Positions 24,820-36,125 of a stretch of 64,000 bases of DNA are shown one piece after another (position 1 is the stretch's first letter; every line of letters starts with the position of its first letter). A model generated the notes under the pieces. It was not told the DNA's origin, did no database searches, and saw nothing but the letters and a program-made list of their open reading frames with translations. This DNA is from Delphinapterus leucas (Eukaryota; Chordata; Mammalia; Artiodactyla; Monodontidae): assembly GCF_002288925.2 (NCBI RefSeq), contig NW_022098066.1, forward strand, positions 82,508,158-82,572,157. The letters run 5' to 3'. Made by a program: the position numbers and the translations under genes.

Positions 24820-24891
24820 TTAAAAAAAATGTTTAGACGGCCTTAGGTTTCCTATGTACCAATTTATCTGTAGAAAAATTAATATAATTTT

Positions 24892-25087
24892 TTTTTTTTT
24901 TTTGCGGTACGCGGGCCTCTCACTGTTGTGGCCTCTCCCGTGCGGAGCACAGGCTACGGACGCGCAGGCTCAGCGGCCATCGCTCACGGGCCCAGCCGCT
25001 CCGCAGCCTGTGGGATCCTCCCGGGCACGAACCCGCATCCCCTGCATCGGCAGGAGGACTCTCAACCACTGCGCCACCAGGGAAGCC
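24892..25087 (-). repeat. Young CHR-type SINE
   Basis: A minus-strand young copy with T-run (A tail) at about 24890-24903, GCGGTACGCGGGCC, and head inverse ending CACCAGGGAAGCCCC. Target duplication AAAATTAATATAATTTTT lies on both sides (about 24875 and 25091). It is inverted relative to the SINE 70-90 bp upstream. Confidence 0.88.
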
Positions 25088-25654
25088 CCTAAAATTAATA
25101 TAATTTTTATACTTTATAACTCCCAATTCTATCCCTGCTACCCAAAGGGAAGTTAAGGAAAGCACAGGATGGTTCCCCTGAACTCCAGTTTCTAAATAGC
25201 TGAGGAAAACAAATCATTCTGAGCATCCCTTTTATAGCCCCTTCAGTGGGGCCGGGTTCCTGTCTCCACACAAGGTGTCCTGGGATTGTAGGGGCTCCAG
25301 CCTCACCCCTGACTTTCATAAGAGGCCTGCACTTTTCTAAATTAAGCCCAGCCAGTCCTATTTATGAACAGAGAGGCTCCAGCCAAGTGAGAGAGATTCG
25401 TCCTGCTAAGGAATGTGCTGGGGACAGGGAGAGAATCACTGAGATCACTGGTATTTATATGGATGTTTTCTCACTTGCCAGCTCAGTTGGGCCAGATCAA
25501 CAGAGGCTTTTGGGACTCGACCAAGATTTTAACAGAGTGACTAAGAAGGGTTTAAGTTGATCATTGTGAACACCAAGGCAGTGCGTATATTGGGACCTCT
25601 GAGCTCAGTGTGTAAGTAAAAAATGCCCAAGACAGCTCATATTTTTCCCCATGT

Positions 25655-25785
25655 TTTTAAATGGACTTTATTTTTTAGGGCAGTTTTAGGTTTGCAGCAA
25701 AATTGAACAGAAGGTACAGAAAATTCTCGTATGTCCCCTGCCCCCCTCCCAAATCACAGCCTCCCACACCGTCAAAACCCAAAGC
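25655..25785 (-). repeat. L1 3' UTR fragment
   Basis: 'gggcagttttaggtttgcag' followed by 'aattgaacagaaggtacaga' is the antisense of a widespread old L1 3' UTR. It is 130 bp and non-coding. Confidence 0.65.
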
Positions 25786-26479
25786 TTTTAGTTAATCATT
25801 TTATCATTTAACCTCATTTTAATCTATCTTTCTTGGGTTCCTAAACTCAAGGTTGACCAGAAATACCGATCTCTGCTTGTGATTCATACATCTTACTACT
25901 TTTGAGGAAACTAATGTTTATTGAACACCTACTATATGTCAGGTATTTTCATTTACATCCTTTCATTTAATTTTCACAGTATCCTTGAAAGGTAGTGATT
26001 GTAAGCACCTGAAGGAACTACAACTTAGGTTAAGTGACTTCTAGAATATAGAGGATGAATTATGTGGAACTGTGAAAAATGGTTGAGTATCTGCACTTTC
26101 ATATGGTTCAGCCTAACAGAATGTGATAGTAAGTATTTGAAGCCAGGCCAGTTTGGTTCTAAAGTCTATGCTCTTCACCATACTGCTGCCCTAAGTACAA
26201 GATTCTTTGTTTTCCCTTGGCAGCTCTGTAGTTTCAGATTTATATTCCTCCTCCCTTAAAAGATTAGAACCAGGGAGCTGAGAGGAAGGGCAACCCAAGG
26301 TATAACACATGTTGAGTTGGGTCTAGGAATGTTTTTTTGGAGGCTAAAGCCAGGAGTTGTAGGGTGGACTTGCACTGATTTATGTATCTGCTACTATTTA
26401 TATCTACCACCTGTGTGTATTTCCATGCAGCTATTTGATTCTGGGTCTCTTTTGTTTATCACATTCTACTATAATTATC

Positions 26480-26625
26480 TGTTTAATTGCCCCCATAGGC
26501 TGTAAATTCCCTGAGGACTGTGATTGTGTCTGCCTTGCTCTTTTTAATACTTATTAGAGCGCCTTACATATCCAAAGGAGATGCTCAATAAATATTTGAT
26601 TTTAAAAAAGTGAATAAATAAATGC
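26480..26625 (+). repeat. L2/MIR-type tail fragment
   Basis: 'ggctgtaaattccctgagga' followed by 'ctgtgattgtgtctgccttg' and 'gatgctcaataaatatttga' is the standard L2/MIR 3' end. Confidence 0.6.
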
Positions 26626-26675
26626 TCCCATCTCACAAGATAGCTACCTGTCTTCTGCCCAGTGAGTACCCTTTC

Positions 26676-26698
26676 TGTCTGTCTGTCTGTCTGTCTCC

Positions 26699-26733
<35 letters not shown>
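26676..26733 (+). repeat. Compound microsatellite (TCTG)n(TC)n(AC)n
   Basis: Three adjoining simple repeats: about six TCTG units, then CT dinucleotides, then about eleven AC/CA units. It is likely to be length-polymorphic. Confidence 0.95.
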
Positions 26734-26734
<1 letters not shown>

Positions 26735-27963
26735 TGTGAGCCCTGGCTGTGTCTGTCCAAATATCTGGCCACCTTAGAACTCATCCACAGCCTCAGTGCT
26801 TACTCAGAGGTGGGTGTCTGTGTTTGTCTAATCAAGGTAAGCTGAGCTGGGAAGGAATTGGTATTGTTTTCAGGCCCCTACTAAGGACTAACGTGGTTTG
26901 GGCTTGAAAGAGTGGCCTGAACAGAGGAGTTCTGCCATCTGGATGTAGATCCTTGTATTTTGTATTGTATAAACTGAAACTTTCCACTTGGTTTTTTTCC
27001 ATTTCTTTGGGGAACTGGACACTAAAGCAGTCTCTGGCAGGAGAGTGCCTGGCCTTGTAGTCTTCTGCTTACGGAGGCTGGGGACACTGCCCTGCTATCC
27101 TTTCCCTGGCAATGAACTATTCTTGTCACATGTTGGGGCAACCTATGTGTCTAATTTGGGGCTTGATTGCACTAGTGGATGACAGTGAACCTGGAATCTG
27201 TAGAAAGGCAGGGGCTGCACCTCTGAATAAGGTCTTTCCTCGACCTGAGGGTCTGAGAACTTTTATGATTTGCATTTGAACACCTTCTGGCTAGGTGTCT
27301 TACATCAACAGAGAAGATAAACAATGCAGGTGGTATTATAATTCTTATGGGCAAGAGAGAGAGGCTCTGATTCAAATTAATTGACTGTATAAAAACAAAG
27401 CTCTGGGAGTGACTAGTCTAAGGTCACACAGTTAATGACAGAGCCCAATAGTTAGACCCTCTAGGGTCTTAGTTTTGCTTTAAAACTAGGTGAATGAAAA
27501 GAAATCTCATCTACAAAACAACTCACTTGGAAGCTACTAAAATGTGTTTCCAGGGATTGTATAGTGACCAAACCCTTGCCCCTTGTTCAGGACAGATAGA
27601 AGAACCCCTTATGAAAATATTCAGTACTTCGCCCTGTTTTATAGAGCTAATGCTTTGCCCCAGTGGTTTCAGAGAAGTCTGGAAAAGAAATTCACTGTGA
27701 ACAAAAATATTTCTGAACTACACTTTTCCTAGAAAGGATATGGTTCTAAAAAGAAAAGAAAACATTTTAAAATAAAATCCATCCACTAGAGTGACTTTTC
27801 ATTTTGGGTTAATAATCAGGAATTATAAGAGGATCTCCTCACAAGAGTTTGAGACTCTTCCTCCTATTAAACTATTTCTTTTTGAATTCCTTTAGTCTAC
27901 AGAACTGATTCAGAGTAAGATCTGGCCATATTTATTTTTGTCCCAAGTAAAAACTCTTCCATG

Positions 27964-28152
27964 ATAACCAACAAGGACCTACTCTATAGCACAGAGAACT
28001 CTGCTCAATGTTATATGGCAGCCTGGACGGGAGGGGAGTTTGGGGGAGAGTGGAGACATATATATGTATGGCTGAGTCTCTTTGATATGCACCTGATACT
28101 ATTACAACCTTGTTAATCAGCTATACTCCAATATAAAAGGAAAAGTTAAAAA
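27964..28152 (+). repeat. Truncated L1 3' end with target-site duplication
   Basis: This 5'-truncated L1 starts 'ataaccaacaaggacctact' and ends 'cagctatactccaatataaa' plus an A tail. It is flanked by perfect 15-bp duplications, AAAAACTCTTCCATG, at 27949-27963 and 28153-28167. Confidence 0.88.
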
Positions 28153-28450
28153 AAAAAACTCTTCCATGGAAGGCCTGCTTTTCTCCGGCTTGTTTCATAC
28201 TGTCTTACAAAGCTGCAGTACCCACTTCCTTCACTCACTGACCCTAATTCATGTCTTATCACACCGACAAGCACTTTGGTTCTGGCAAGCTTTAATCTCC
28301 AGTGCATAGTTACTTGCTGATGTTATCAATGAATGTATACTGCTATGCTGTCAAGGTTTTTTTTTTTTGAGTACTCTTCCCCCAGCAGCAAACTGAGATA
28401 AAAAGTAAGACATAATCCTTGTCATCAAAAGTGCTTGAAGATCAGTTGAA

Positions 28451-28483
<33 letters not shown>

Positions 28484-28492
28484 CACACACGA
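28451..28492 (+). repeat. (CA)n microsatellite
   Basis: About 21 CA/AC units with a single G interruption (ACACGCAC). Confidence 0.95.
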
Positions 28493-28944
28493 AGTTAAAT
28501 ACCAAAACAAAAAAGTAAGTTAGCAATTCAAGACAAATGGTAAAGTGTTTATTCCATAAACATATATGGAGAGCTAATGAGGGCAAAGTACTTTTCCAGA
28601 TATTAAAACCTAGAAGGGAAGCCAGACATTTTAAATAACTAATCGAAGCAGAGTGAATCGAGTGCTATACTAGAGATAAGTGTCAGATGACCGAATCCTG
28701 ATTTACTCAGGACAGTCCTGATTTTGCCAGTTGTCCTGGTATATTTGTGATAGTGCCTCTTTTCACTTTCAGAAGAGTCCCAGTATGGATGCTAAATTAT
28801 AGTCATCTTAGTTGTAAACAGTGGAAGTGAAGAGAAATGAATTATTAAGTTCTGACTAGGGGATTAGGGAAGGTTTCCTGGAAGGGGGAGTGGGGGGGTG
28901 TTTGAACTGAACCCTAATGAAGAACAGTTTTAGAAAGAAGAGAG

Positions 28945-29204
28945 GGACTTCCCTGGTAGCGTAGTGGTTAAGAATCTGCCTGCCAATGCAGGGGACACGG
29001 GTTCGATCCCTTGTCCGGCAGGATCCCACATACTGCAGAGCAACTAAGCCCGTGCACCACAACTACTGAGCCTGTGCTCTAGAGCCTGCAAGCCACAACT
29101 ACTGAGCCCTCATGCCACAACTACTGAAGCCAACTAGAGAAAACCTGCACACAGCAACAAAGACCCAACGCAGCCAAAAAATAATAATGATAATAATAAT
29201 AAAA
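28945..29204 (+). repeat. CHR-type SINE, older long form
   Basis: Head GGACTTCCCTGGTAGCGTAG, B box GGTTCGATCCC, long body with an 'aactactgag' series, and a tail of AATAAT/TAA units. The 13-bp duplication AGAAAGAAGAGAG occurs at 28932-28944 and 29205-29217. Confidence 0.87.
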
Positions 29205-29934
29205 AGAAAGAAGAGAGAAGGCATCACAGGCTAAGAGCAACTGAGGCAAAGCCTTGGTGGCATCCAAGGGTACTTACATGATTGATTTCTCAATCAGCAG
29301 TAGCCCTTAGTTTAGAGGTGAAGAGGGTGGCCCCACCAAAGGCCAGCGGTGTCTTGGAAACTATCTTGCCATAAACTACTATCACTCAGAACTCTGGTTT
29401 TCAGAAAAGATAGCCATTGGATAATGACTGATGTCATCGCAGTGCAGGGTCAGACCAGAAGGGTGCAGTTCCAGCTGGGTAAAGTGACGGGGGAGGGGAG
29501 GGAGAAGAAGAGGGTGTGTGAGGCAATGTGAGAGTTGAAGGAGACTGGAAGAGGGTAGGAGGTGAAGTGAGAGAATTGTGGTTTTATTAGCTCCAACTGC
29601 CCAGTTAAAGAAATCACAGATTGCTCTCTAAAAGAATCTTGTTTGTAGTTTATTTCTGCAGATCTTCCTTCCTCCCTATGACCCAGTTGTATTCTGAGTC
29701 CCCCAGATTTAAGAGGCAGGTTTATTTTCTTTATCCCTCAGTATTGGGAAATGGACTCAGCACCACTGTTTTATGTAAGTCTGGTGGCTGAAAGGAGCTG
29801 CTGTAGGGAGCCAAACGTTCTTTGCTATCTGTGACCATAGTTTAGGGAATTCCAGAGGTGAAAAGGAAAAAATTAAAAAAGAATGTGGATATCTACCTTT
29901 TTGTGATGAAAATGCCCTTTCTAACTTTTCATTA

Positions 29935-30150
29935 GGAAATTTTTCAAAAGTAGACAAAGATAAAGAGAACAGTGCCTCCCATGTACCTGTCCCGAGTACT
30001 GGGGACCTGTGTACCTGTCACCCAGCTTCAACAGCTACCAACATTCTGCTGCCTCTGTCCCCCCTTCTCCTCACAGCAACTCTCAGACACCACAGACCTG
30101 CATCTGGACAGACATCCGAACGCACCTCTAACCAATAAGGTCTTTGTTTT
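29935..30150 (-). repeat. Probable L1 3' UTR fragment
   Basis: 'gaacagtgcctcccatgtac' followed by 'cacccagcttcaacagctac' and 'caacattctgctgcc' resembles the antisense of old L1 3' UTRs. The assignment is by memory of the family text. Confidence 0.45.
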
Positions 30151-30202
30151 TAACCATAACCATAATACCATTATTGTACCCAAAAACTTAAAGATAATTT
30201 CT

Positions 30203-30825
30203 TTTTTTAAATGTAATAATAGTCTTTTTTTATTTTAAAAAATTTATATTTCATATTGGAGTATAGTTAATTTACAATGTTGTGTTAGTTTCAGGTGTAC
30301 AGCAAAGTTATTTAGTCATACATATACATATACTTTTCCCATATAGGTTATTACAGAGTATTGAGTAGAGTTTCCTGTGCTATACAGTAGGTCCTTGTTG
30401 ATTATCTATTTTATATACAGTAGTGTGTATATGTTAATCCCATTTCTATCATTTTTTAGACTCCACATATAAGTGATATCATATCATATTTGTCTTTGTC
30501 TGACTACTTCACTTAGTATGATAATCTCTAGGTCCATCCATGTTGCTGCAAATGGCATTATTTCATTCTTTTTAATGGCTAAATAACATTCCATTGTATA
30601 TATGTACCACATCTTTATCCAATCCTCTGTTGATGGACATTTAGGTTGCTTCCATGTCTTGATTATTGTAAATAGTGCTGCTGTGAACAATGGGGTGCGT
30701 GTTTCTTTTTGAAGTCTGGTTTTCTCCAGATATATGCCCAGGAGTGGGATTGCTGGGTCATATGGTAGCTCTATTTTTTGTTTTTTAAGGAACCTCCACA
30801 CTGTTCTCCATAGTGGCTGTACCAA
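30203..30825 (-). repeat. L1 LINE, ORF2 C-terminus and 3' UTR
   Basis: On the minus strand a 121-codon open frame (30484-30849) reads as the C-terminal end of L1 ORF2, with [10 protein letters not shown] and ..WNIYTMEYYLAIKKNE-like segments. It is followed at the left by the L1 3' UTR and T-run. A repeat of TTAAAGATAATTTCTT (about 30188 and 30827) marks the target site. It is relatively well preserved but 5'-truncated and has no ORF1, so it is not mobile. Confidence 0.85.
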
Positions 30826-31354
30826 TTTAAGATAATTTCTTAATACCATCTAATGCTTGGCCCGTGCTCACCTTTCTCTCTAAAATGTCCATTTTAAGGT
30901 CTGGAGATCTTAATTAGTAACTCTGAGTCTCAGAGTAGACTAGGCCCAAGGGTAGAATGGCCCTTTTATGGGGGAGGATGAAAGGTAGAAGAGGAGGCTG
31001 GAATTCTAAGCAGTATTTGGAATTCTACTAGTGACTTGAGTTGTCCTGCGGCAAGTTATTTTTCCTTTTCCTGCCTCAGATTTAGCAACCTTTTATCTTC
31101 AATGGGTTAATAATATACCTCTTAGGGAATATTCACGATTTAAAACAGAGAAGGTCTTTTAAAGGCTTCAGATGAAAAGTTTTTCTGTATAATCACACAG
31201 CATTAACCAATCCCTTTTTTCTTCAACAAACATATTGTCTTTCCACTTCTGCCTAGGTGTATCTGTTCCTGTCGGTTGGTTGGTTCACTCATTCAGTGCA
31301 TTTACTACACACGAAGTTGCAAAACACTGAGGGCCTCAAGTTAGTCACAGCTGC

Positions 31355-31565
31355 TAGATATTTGAGTCAGGCATTATGCTGGGTGCTTAGGTTATTTCAT
31401 TTACCCCTCACTACACCGCTCAAGGTAATTTTTGTAACCCCTTTTTATTGATGAGGAAGTTATGTTCTAAGAGGTTAAATAACTGACACAAAAAAGGTCA
31501 CCCAGTTAGTAAGTGGCAGAAATGGATTTCTGCCTTTCTAGGCCTGCTGTCCTGAAACCCATGTC
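31355..31565 (-). repeat. MIR SINE
   Basis: The antisense MIR order is clear: 'gcattatgctgggtgcttag', 'ttattgatgaggaagttatg', 'aggtcacccagttagtaagt', 'ggcagaaatggatttctgcc'. Confidence 0.65.
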
Positions 31566-31749
31566 CCGACATCGCAAAGCCAAAAGGCACAAGCTGACCA
31601 CCAGCACACCTGGCTAGTTCCACCACACTGTCATTTTTCTCTGTCCCAAGGGAGTCTGTAATTCAAAAGTGTAAAAGGGCAGGTAGAAAGACATAGCATT
31701 ATTTAGTGTGTCAGTATTGAAGTACAAAAAGAATGATAGTTGTGAAAAA

Positions 31750-32130
31750 TCAGAGGCATAAGAAATGACTTTTAGTGGGGGAGATTGGTGGAGTGTGATG
31801 GCAGATAAGGCCGGATAGGTAAGTTGAGGTCAAATTTTGAGTAGACTCCATTTTCACGCTGAGTAGTGTAAAATTTAATTGCTGTGCAATTAAAAACCAT
31901 GAAAAGCTTTCTGAGTAAACTAATCAGAAATATGCTTTAGGAAAAATTTAAATGGTGGAGAGACTGAGGTTGGGGAGATCAGTTTGGAGACTATTCACTC
32001 TGATCCCAGTGATAAGGAAGGAGTAGCTCATAGGGCGGTAACCATGGGGACTGGAGAGGAGGGGCAAGATTGGAAAGAGATTTTGAAATACCCAGTGCGA
32101 ACTTCTGTTAGAGATGCTTGAAGGCAGTGT
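31750..32130 (-). repeat. L2 LINE internal fragment
   Basis: Contains 'gagattggtggagtgtgatg' and 'gggagatcagtttggagact', blocks present in the other antisense L2 copies here. Ends are approximate. Confidence 0.45.
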
Positions 32131-32264
32131 ATAGTTTTGCTCTTTAGTTCAGATGTAATAATGATGTTCCCTAGGTGCCGGACACTGTTCTAACTGCCTA
32201 TGTGATATGCAATGTGTAATCATTGTTATCATTTAATTATAAGCACTATAACTTCCTAGGGCTT

Positions 32265-32665
32265 TTTAAAACATTTTTTTATAATTTAATTGAAATAAAA
32301 TTCACATACCAATACAAACTCACTCATTTAAAGAGTACAATGTACACATCAGTGTTTCTAGAATATTCACAGAGTTGTGCAAATGTCATAGCAATCAGCT
32401 TTAGAACGTTTTCATCACTCCACAAAGAAACCCCCAACCCAACCCATTAACCATCACTTCCCACTTCCCCTCTCCCCCCAGCCCTAGTCAGCCACCTATC
32501 TACTTTGTTTCTCTGGCTTTGCCTATTCTGGCATATAAATGGCATCATACAATGTGTGGTTTCTGTGACTGACTTCTTTTACTTATCATAATGTTTTCAA
32601 GGTTCAGCCATGTTGTAGCATCTATTATTCCTTTTGATGGCCAAGTAACATTCCATTTTGTTTAT
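32265..32665 (-). repeat. L1 LINE 3' end, antisense
   Basis: 'taattgaaataaaattcaca' followed by 'gagttgtgcaaatgtcatag', 'cccattaaccatcacttccc', 'ggcatcatacaatgtgtggt' and 'aagtaacattccattttg' is the antisense of an old L1 3' end. Confidence 0.7.
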
Positions 32666-33524
32666 CTGTTTATCAATCCAGGGATAAAATTTTAAAAATT
32701 ATTCTAGAATTTTGCTGTGTCAGATATCTGTGCTTGAAATAAGTGAGCTCCTGAATGGACTGTAGAGAAATTTCTAGCTTAATACCATATTTCCTTATGT
32801 ACAGTGACCTTCTCTACCCTTGTATATCTCACACATTAAACCTTCCCTGGGTTAGGCTATATCCTAAACTTCCTCATCAGGGATCGCCTTTAGCATTTTA
32901 AATCCATACCTCAGAATTTTGCTCCTCTCAACTGGACTGCAGGCATACTGAGTATAAGAAACAAGTGTCAGACCTCTTCATTATTCCTCACAAGACCTGA
33001 TAAGTCCCTTTCCACATTAAGAGTGCTGTTAACGGTGAGGAGAGGGGTCTGCAAGAGTCAGAGCAGACCCTTTAACATTCCCTGGCTGTGACCACACTTC
33101 TTTAATTTAAACTTCTCCCTCTCCCATTCCTAGAAGTGTCTTGTGGAATACCGGTGGGACACAGTATTGCAAACTATTGATCTAGTCAATATAATGGGTA
33201 ATAATGCTTCTAATCTAATGATGAAAGGGCTGATACATTTTGCGTTAAGATCTTTTTTTTTTCTTAAGGTGGTCAGGCAAAACCGTTTCTCTTTTGATTT
33301 TTTTAAAAAAGCAGTTTTGTTTTGTTTCGTTTTTTTTATTATTCCCGGTGTCACAGCTTCCGCTGGGAAAAAATTTTGAAAATCTCTATTTTTAAAAGGG
33401 ATAGGCACATTGTGGATTATATGAGCAGTAGATCAATTTACAGAGTTAAAATCGAAGCCTTGGAAAAAAAATTTTTTTCTATTTCCTTCACGCTGTATTT
33501 ATATGGGATGATGGATGTTCACTA

Positions 33525-33640
33525 AACTTATTATGGTAATCATTTCATGGTGTACATAAGTCAAATCATTATGCTGAACACTTTAAACTTACACAGTGCT
33601 GTGTGTCAGTTATATCCCAATAAAACTGGAAGGGAGGAAA
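33525..33640 (+). repeat. L1 3' terminus
   Basis: 'tatggtaatcatttcatggt' through 'cagttatatcccaataaaac' matches the last 100 bp of mammalian L1 3' UTRs. It is 5'-truncated. Confidence 0.65.
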
Positions 33641-34727
33641 GAAGTTATGGCATGTTAAATAAAAGGATAGAGTCTTAAAAAAAAAAATGAATCCTTGAAA
33701 AGGAATCAGGTAATTGGTTACTGGTTTCTTTTAACCCAATTCTATATTGAACTTTGCAGTACACACCAGGGTGGAAATCAATTCAGGAGAATCCTGTGTT
33801 TAACATGGATTGGCATTAAGACTCTGTTCAAGTGATGTGTGTCCTGAAACAAAACAAGCTACCAACACAGAGAAAATCTGATTAAACACAGTTAATCTAT
33901 AACTCATTGTTAGCCCAGTCCTCTAGTTCTAGGTACTAATATCATAATGAAAGTTTATTGTATTGCTTATCATTTAAGTTCAGCTTCATCATTGGAACTT
34001 TTCCTTGGGTTAGGTGGGTGGATATTCTTCTGGAGAGTAGAAGAAGAGAAAGGTGCTCTCGCCCCGCCAGCCACCCTCTCTTGAGTACATGCATTTCCTT
34101 GGATATCTTGACAAAGAGCTGATAAGCTAAGCAACTGCAGTTAATTTTGGATCCACTTCAGCTATTCTTGGAATTTAACAATTTATATATTTACTAACGG
34201 AGAATGGAGAAACGTGATTAAGTATGCGGTGATTTTTCTGCAGAAAGAGGGTAGAGAGGGTTAGAATTTAATGCTGTAAATTGGAATGTACTTGCATTTC
34301 CAAGTGGTAGATTTTGTAATGCCCATGAAATTACCTTGATCCACAAGAATAATTGATCATAAGATTTAGGATCTAACCTTGTGGGATGAAACTGTTTTAG
34401 CAGTTCTCTGTGAGACTTGTAAACTTTATTGTCTATTTGCTTGAATAGACATAGTGCTAAAACCTAGAGAAGTAACTATATTTTTTCTTTTTTTTTTTTC
34501 TTTCCGTCCTTTTCATTTCTCTTTTCTACTTATGTAGAAGAATAAAGCTAGCGTAAAGAATGTTCAGATCAGATTGCCTAGGATATCCCACCTTTGGTGT
34601 AATAATTTTCTTTCCTTTCTATGACATATGATTAAGTAATATGTGATTATGACTGAGAACTTCAGCTATCCTAGTCAGGGAGGGAAAACTGTTGTTTTTA
34701 TAAGTAATAACAGTGAACACTTAAAAA

Positions 34728-34785
34728 AAATTGAACTGTAGTTGATTTACAATATTGCATAAGTTTCAGGTATAAAGTGATTCAG

Positions 34786-34823
<38 letters not shown>

Positions 34824-35108
34824 TATATTCTTTTTCAGATTCCTTTCCATTACAGGTTATTACAAGATATTGAATATAGTTCCCTGTGCTATACAGTAAA
34901 TCCTTGTTGTTTATTTTATATACAGTAGTGTGTATTTGTTAATCCCATACTCAATTTTTCTCTCCTCCCCCCCCCCGCCTTTCCCCTTTGGTAAGCATAA
35001 GTTTTCTGCGTCTGTGGGTCTGTTTCTGTTTTGTAAATAATTTCATTTGTATCATATTTTAGAGTCTACATAAAAGTGATATCATATTTGTCTTTCTCTG
35101 TCTGATAG
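34728..35108 (-). repeat. L1 3' end abutting exon 2
   Basis: Antisense L1 3' UTR begins after an A run (about 34722) with 'gaactgtagttgatttacaa'. It includes 'ctgtgctatacagtaaatcc' and 'tatcatatttgtctttctct', and stops at about 35108. The PDE4DIP exon 2 acceptor is at 35154, so only about 46 bp of non-L1 intron remain. An internal (TA)n tract expands it. Confidence 0.75.
34790..34828 (+). repeat. (TA)n microsatellite within the L1
   Basis: About 19 TA units with one slip (ATAATAT). It arose inside the L1 3' UTR copy and is likely to vary in length. Confidence 0.95.
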
Positions 35109-35154
35109 AGGGTCTGTGGCAGTTAATGACGATTAATGCCTGTGTACTTTTCAG

Positions 35155-35231
35155 AACATCGAGTTGAAGGTTGAAGTAGAGAGCCTGAAACGAGAACTCC
35201 AGGACAAGAAACAGCATCTGGATAAAACATG
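35155..35231 (+). CDS. PDE4DIP: PDE4DIP coding exon 2 (coiled coil, end of CM1)
   Basis: This exon encodes residues 48-72, NIELKVEVESLKRELQDKKQ then HLDKT, plus two bases of codon 73. The acceptor is TTTTCAG ending at 35154 and the donor is GTGAGT at 35232. It continues exon 1 in frame (phase 0). The sequence is a strongly heptad-like charged helix that completes the CM1 region and starts the long myomegalin coiled coil. Adenines at TTAATGAC or ATTAATGC (about 35122-35138) are the likely branchpoints, since L1 DNA lies immediately upstream. The exon is 77 nt, not a multiple of 3, so skipping it would shift the frame. Confidence 0.93.
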
Positions 35232-35489
35232 GTGAGTTGCAGTTTGAACTAGTTGAGCTCTTGGTCCTTTCCAGTCTGGCTCATTAACTGAGAGCAGTAG
35301 ATTTGGAACCAAATTCCTTAACTCTGGCGTTTGAATGCTGCATCCAGTTAAGAAACTGAAACAATGTGCTTTTCTTTCCTTGGGCTCCAATAAGTCTGAG
35401 AGATGTTGACATAGATTGGTAAATTCATCAGACCTAAGCTTATAAACTTCCCAGTCAGTAATCTACAGTAATAACAGTAATAACATCCA

Positions 35490-36125
35490 GGGCTGACATA
35501 GAGTTTGGCGGAAATGGGCACCCTCATATAGTGCTGGTGAGAGTGTGAATCGTGATAACATTTTTGGAATGTGGTACTACCTATCAAAATAAAAAATTAG
35601 CACTTCCCTTGATCAAATAATTCCTAAAAGGAATCTATTCCTTATAAATAAAAGCAAGAGTATGAAAGGATAAATGTATAAGGATATTAACTGCATCATT
35701 ATTTGTAATGGCAAAAAAAAAAAAAACTAGGAACAACTATACATCAATAGGGCAATGGTTGAAAACATTTTGATATAAACATACTGTGGAATATTATGTA
35801 GTCATTAAAAGGAATGAATTAGCTCTATATTATTATCCTGGTGGGAAGTCCCTGATAGACTAAGTAAGGGGGAAAAGTGCTGCATGATATTTAGCGTATA
35901 AGCCCCTTTGGGTAAAGACAATCTATGTGTACATGTGTTTGCTTGAATATGAATAGAAAAAAACTGCAGGGTTACATACCAAACTCTTTAACATTGCGTG
36001 TATCAGGGGAGTGAGAGTAGAGTTTGTGATGGGGAGAAGACTTCAATTTTTTTTCTTTCTATACCTTCTGTATTGTTAAGATGGTTACTTTTATAATTTA
36101 CAGTTTTTATAATTAAAAAACGCTT
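35490..36125 (+). repeat. Old L1 LINE fragment
   Basis: 'tagtgctggtgagagtgtga', 'atctattccttataaataaa', 'tatttgtaatggcaaaaaaa' and 'ctgtggaatattatgtagtc' follow the order of a decayed L1 ORF2 3' end and 3' UTR on the + strand. Confidence 0.6.

Larger units (their letters stand above)
6528..35154 (+). other. PDE4DIP: PDE4DIP intron 1 (28.6 kb)
   Basis: It is bounded by donor GTGAGT at 6528 and acceptor TTTTCAG ending at 35154. I recognise no further coding exon inside. Stretches without a named repeat (7000-8540, 8980-10900, 15150-15780, 16400-18170, 23130-23800, 25100-25640, 26740-27940, 30830-31350, 33650-34720) look like ordinary diverged intronic DNA. The open frames in them are short, lack splice context and match nothing I know. 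Confidence 0.85.

Noticed and set aside
30484..30849. 121-codon minus-strand frame with good protein-like composition
   Set aside because: This is the C-terminal end of a truncated L1 ORF2, not a host gene. It is annotated as part of the L1.
34790..34828. Regular spacing of short repeats checked as a possible array (also at 26676 and 28451)
   Set aside because: These are simple-sequence microsatellites with no spacers. There is no CRISPR-like structure anywhere.
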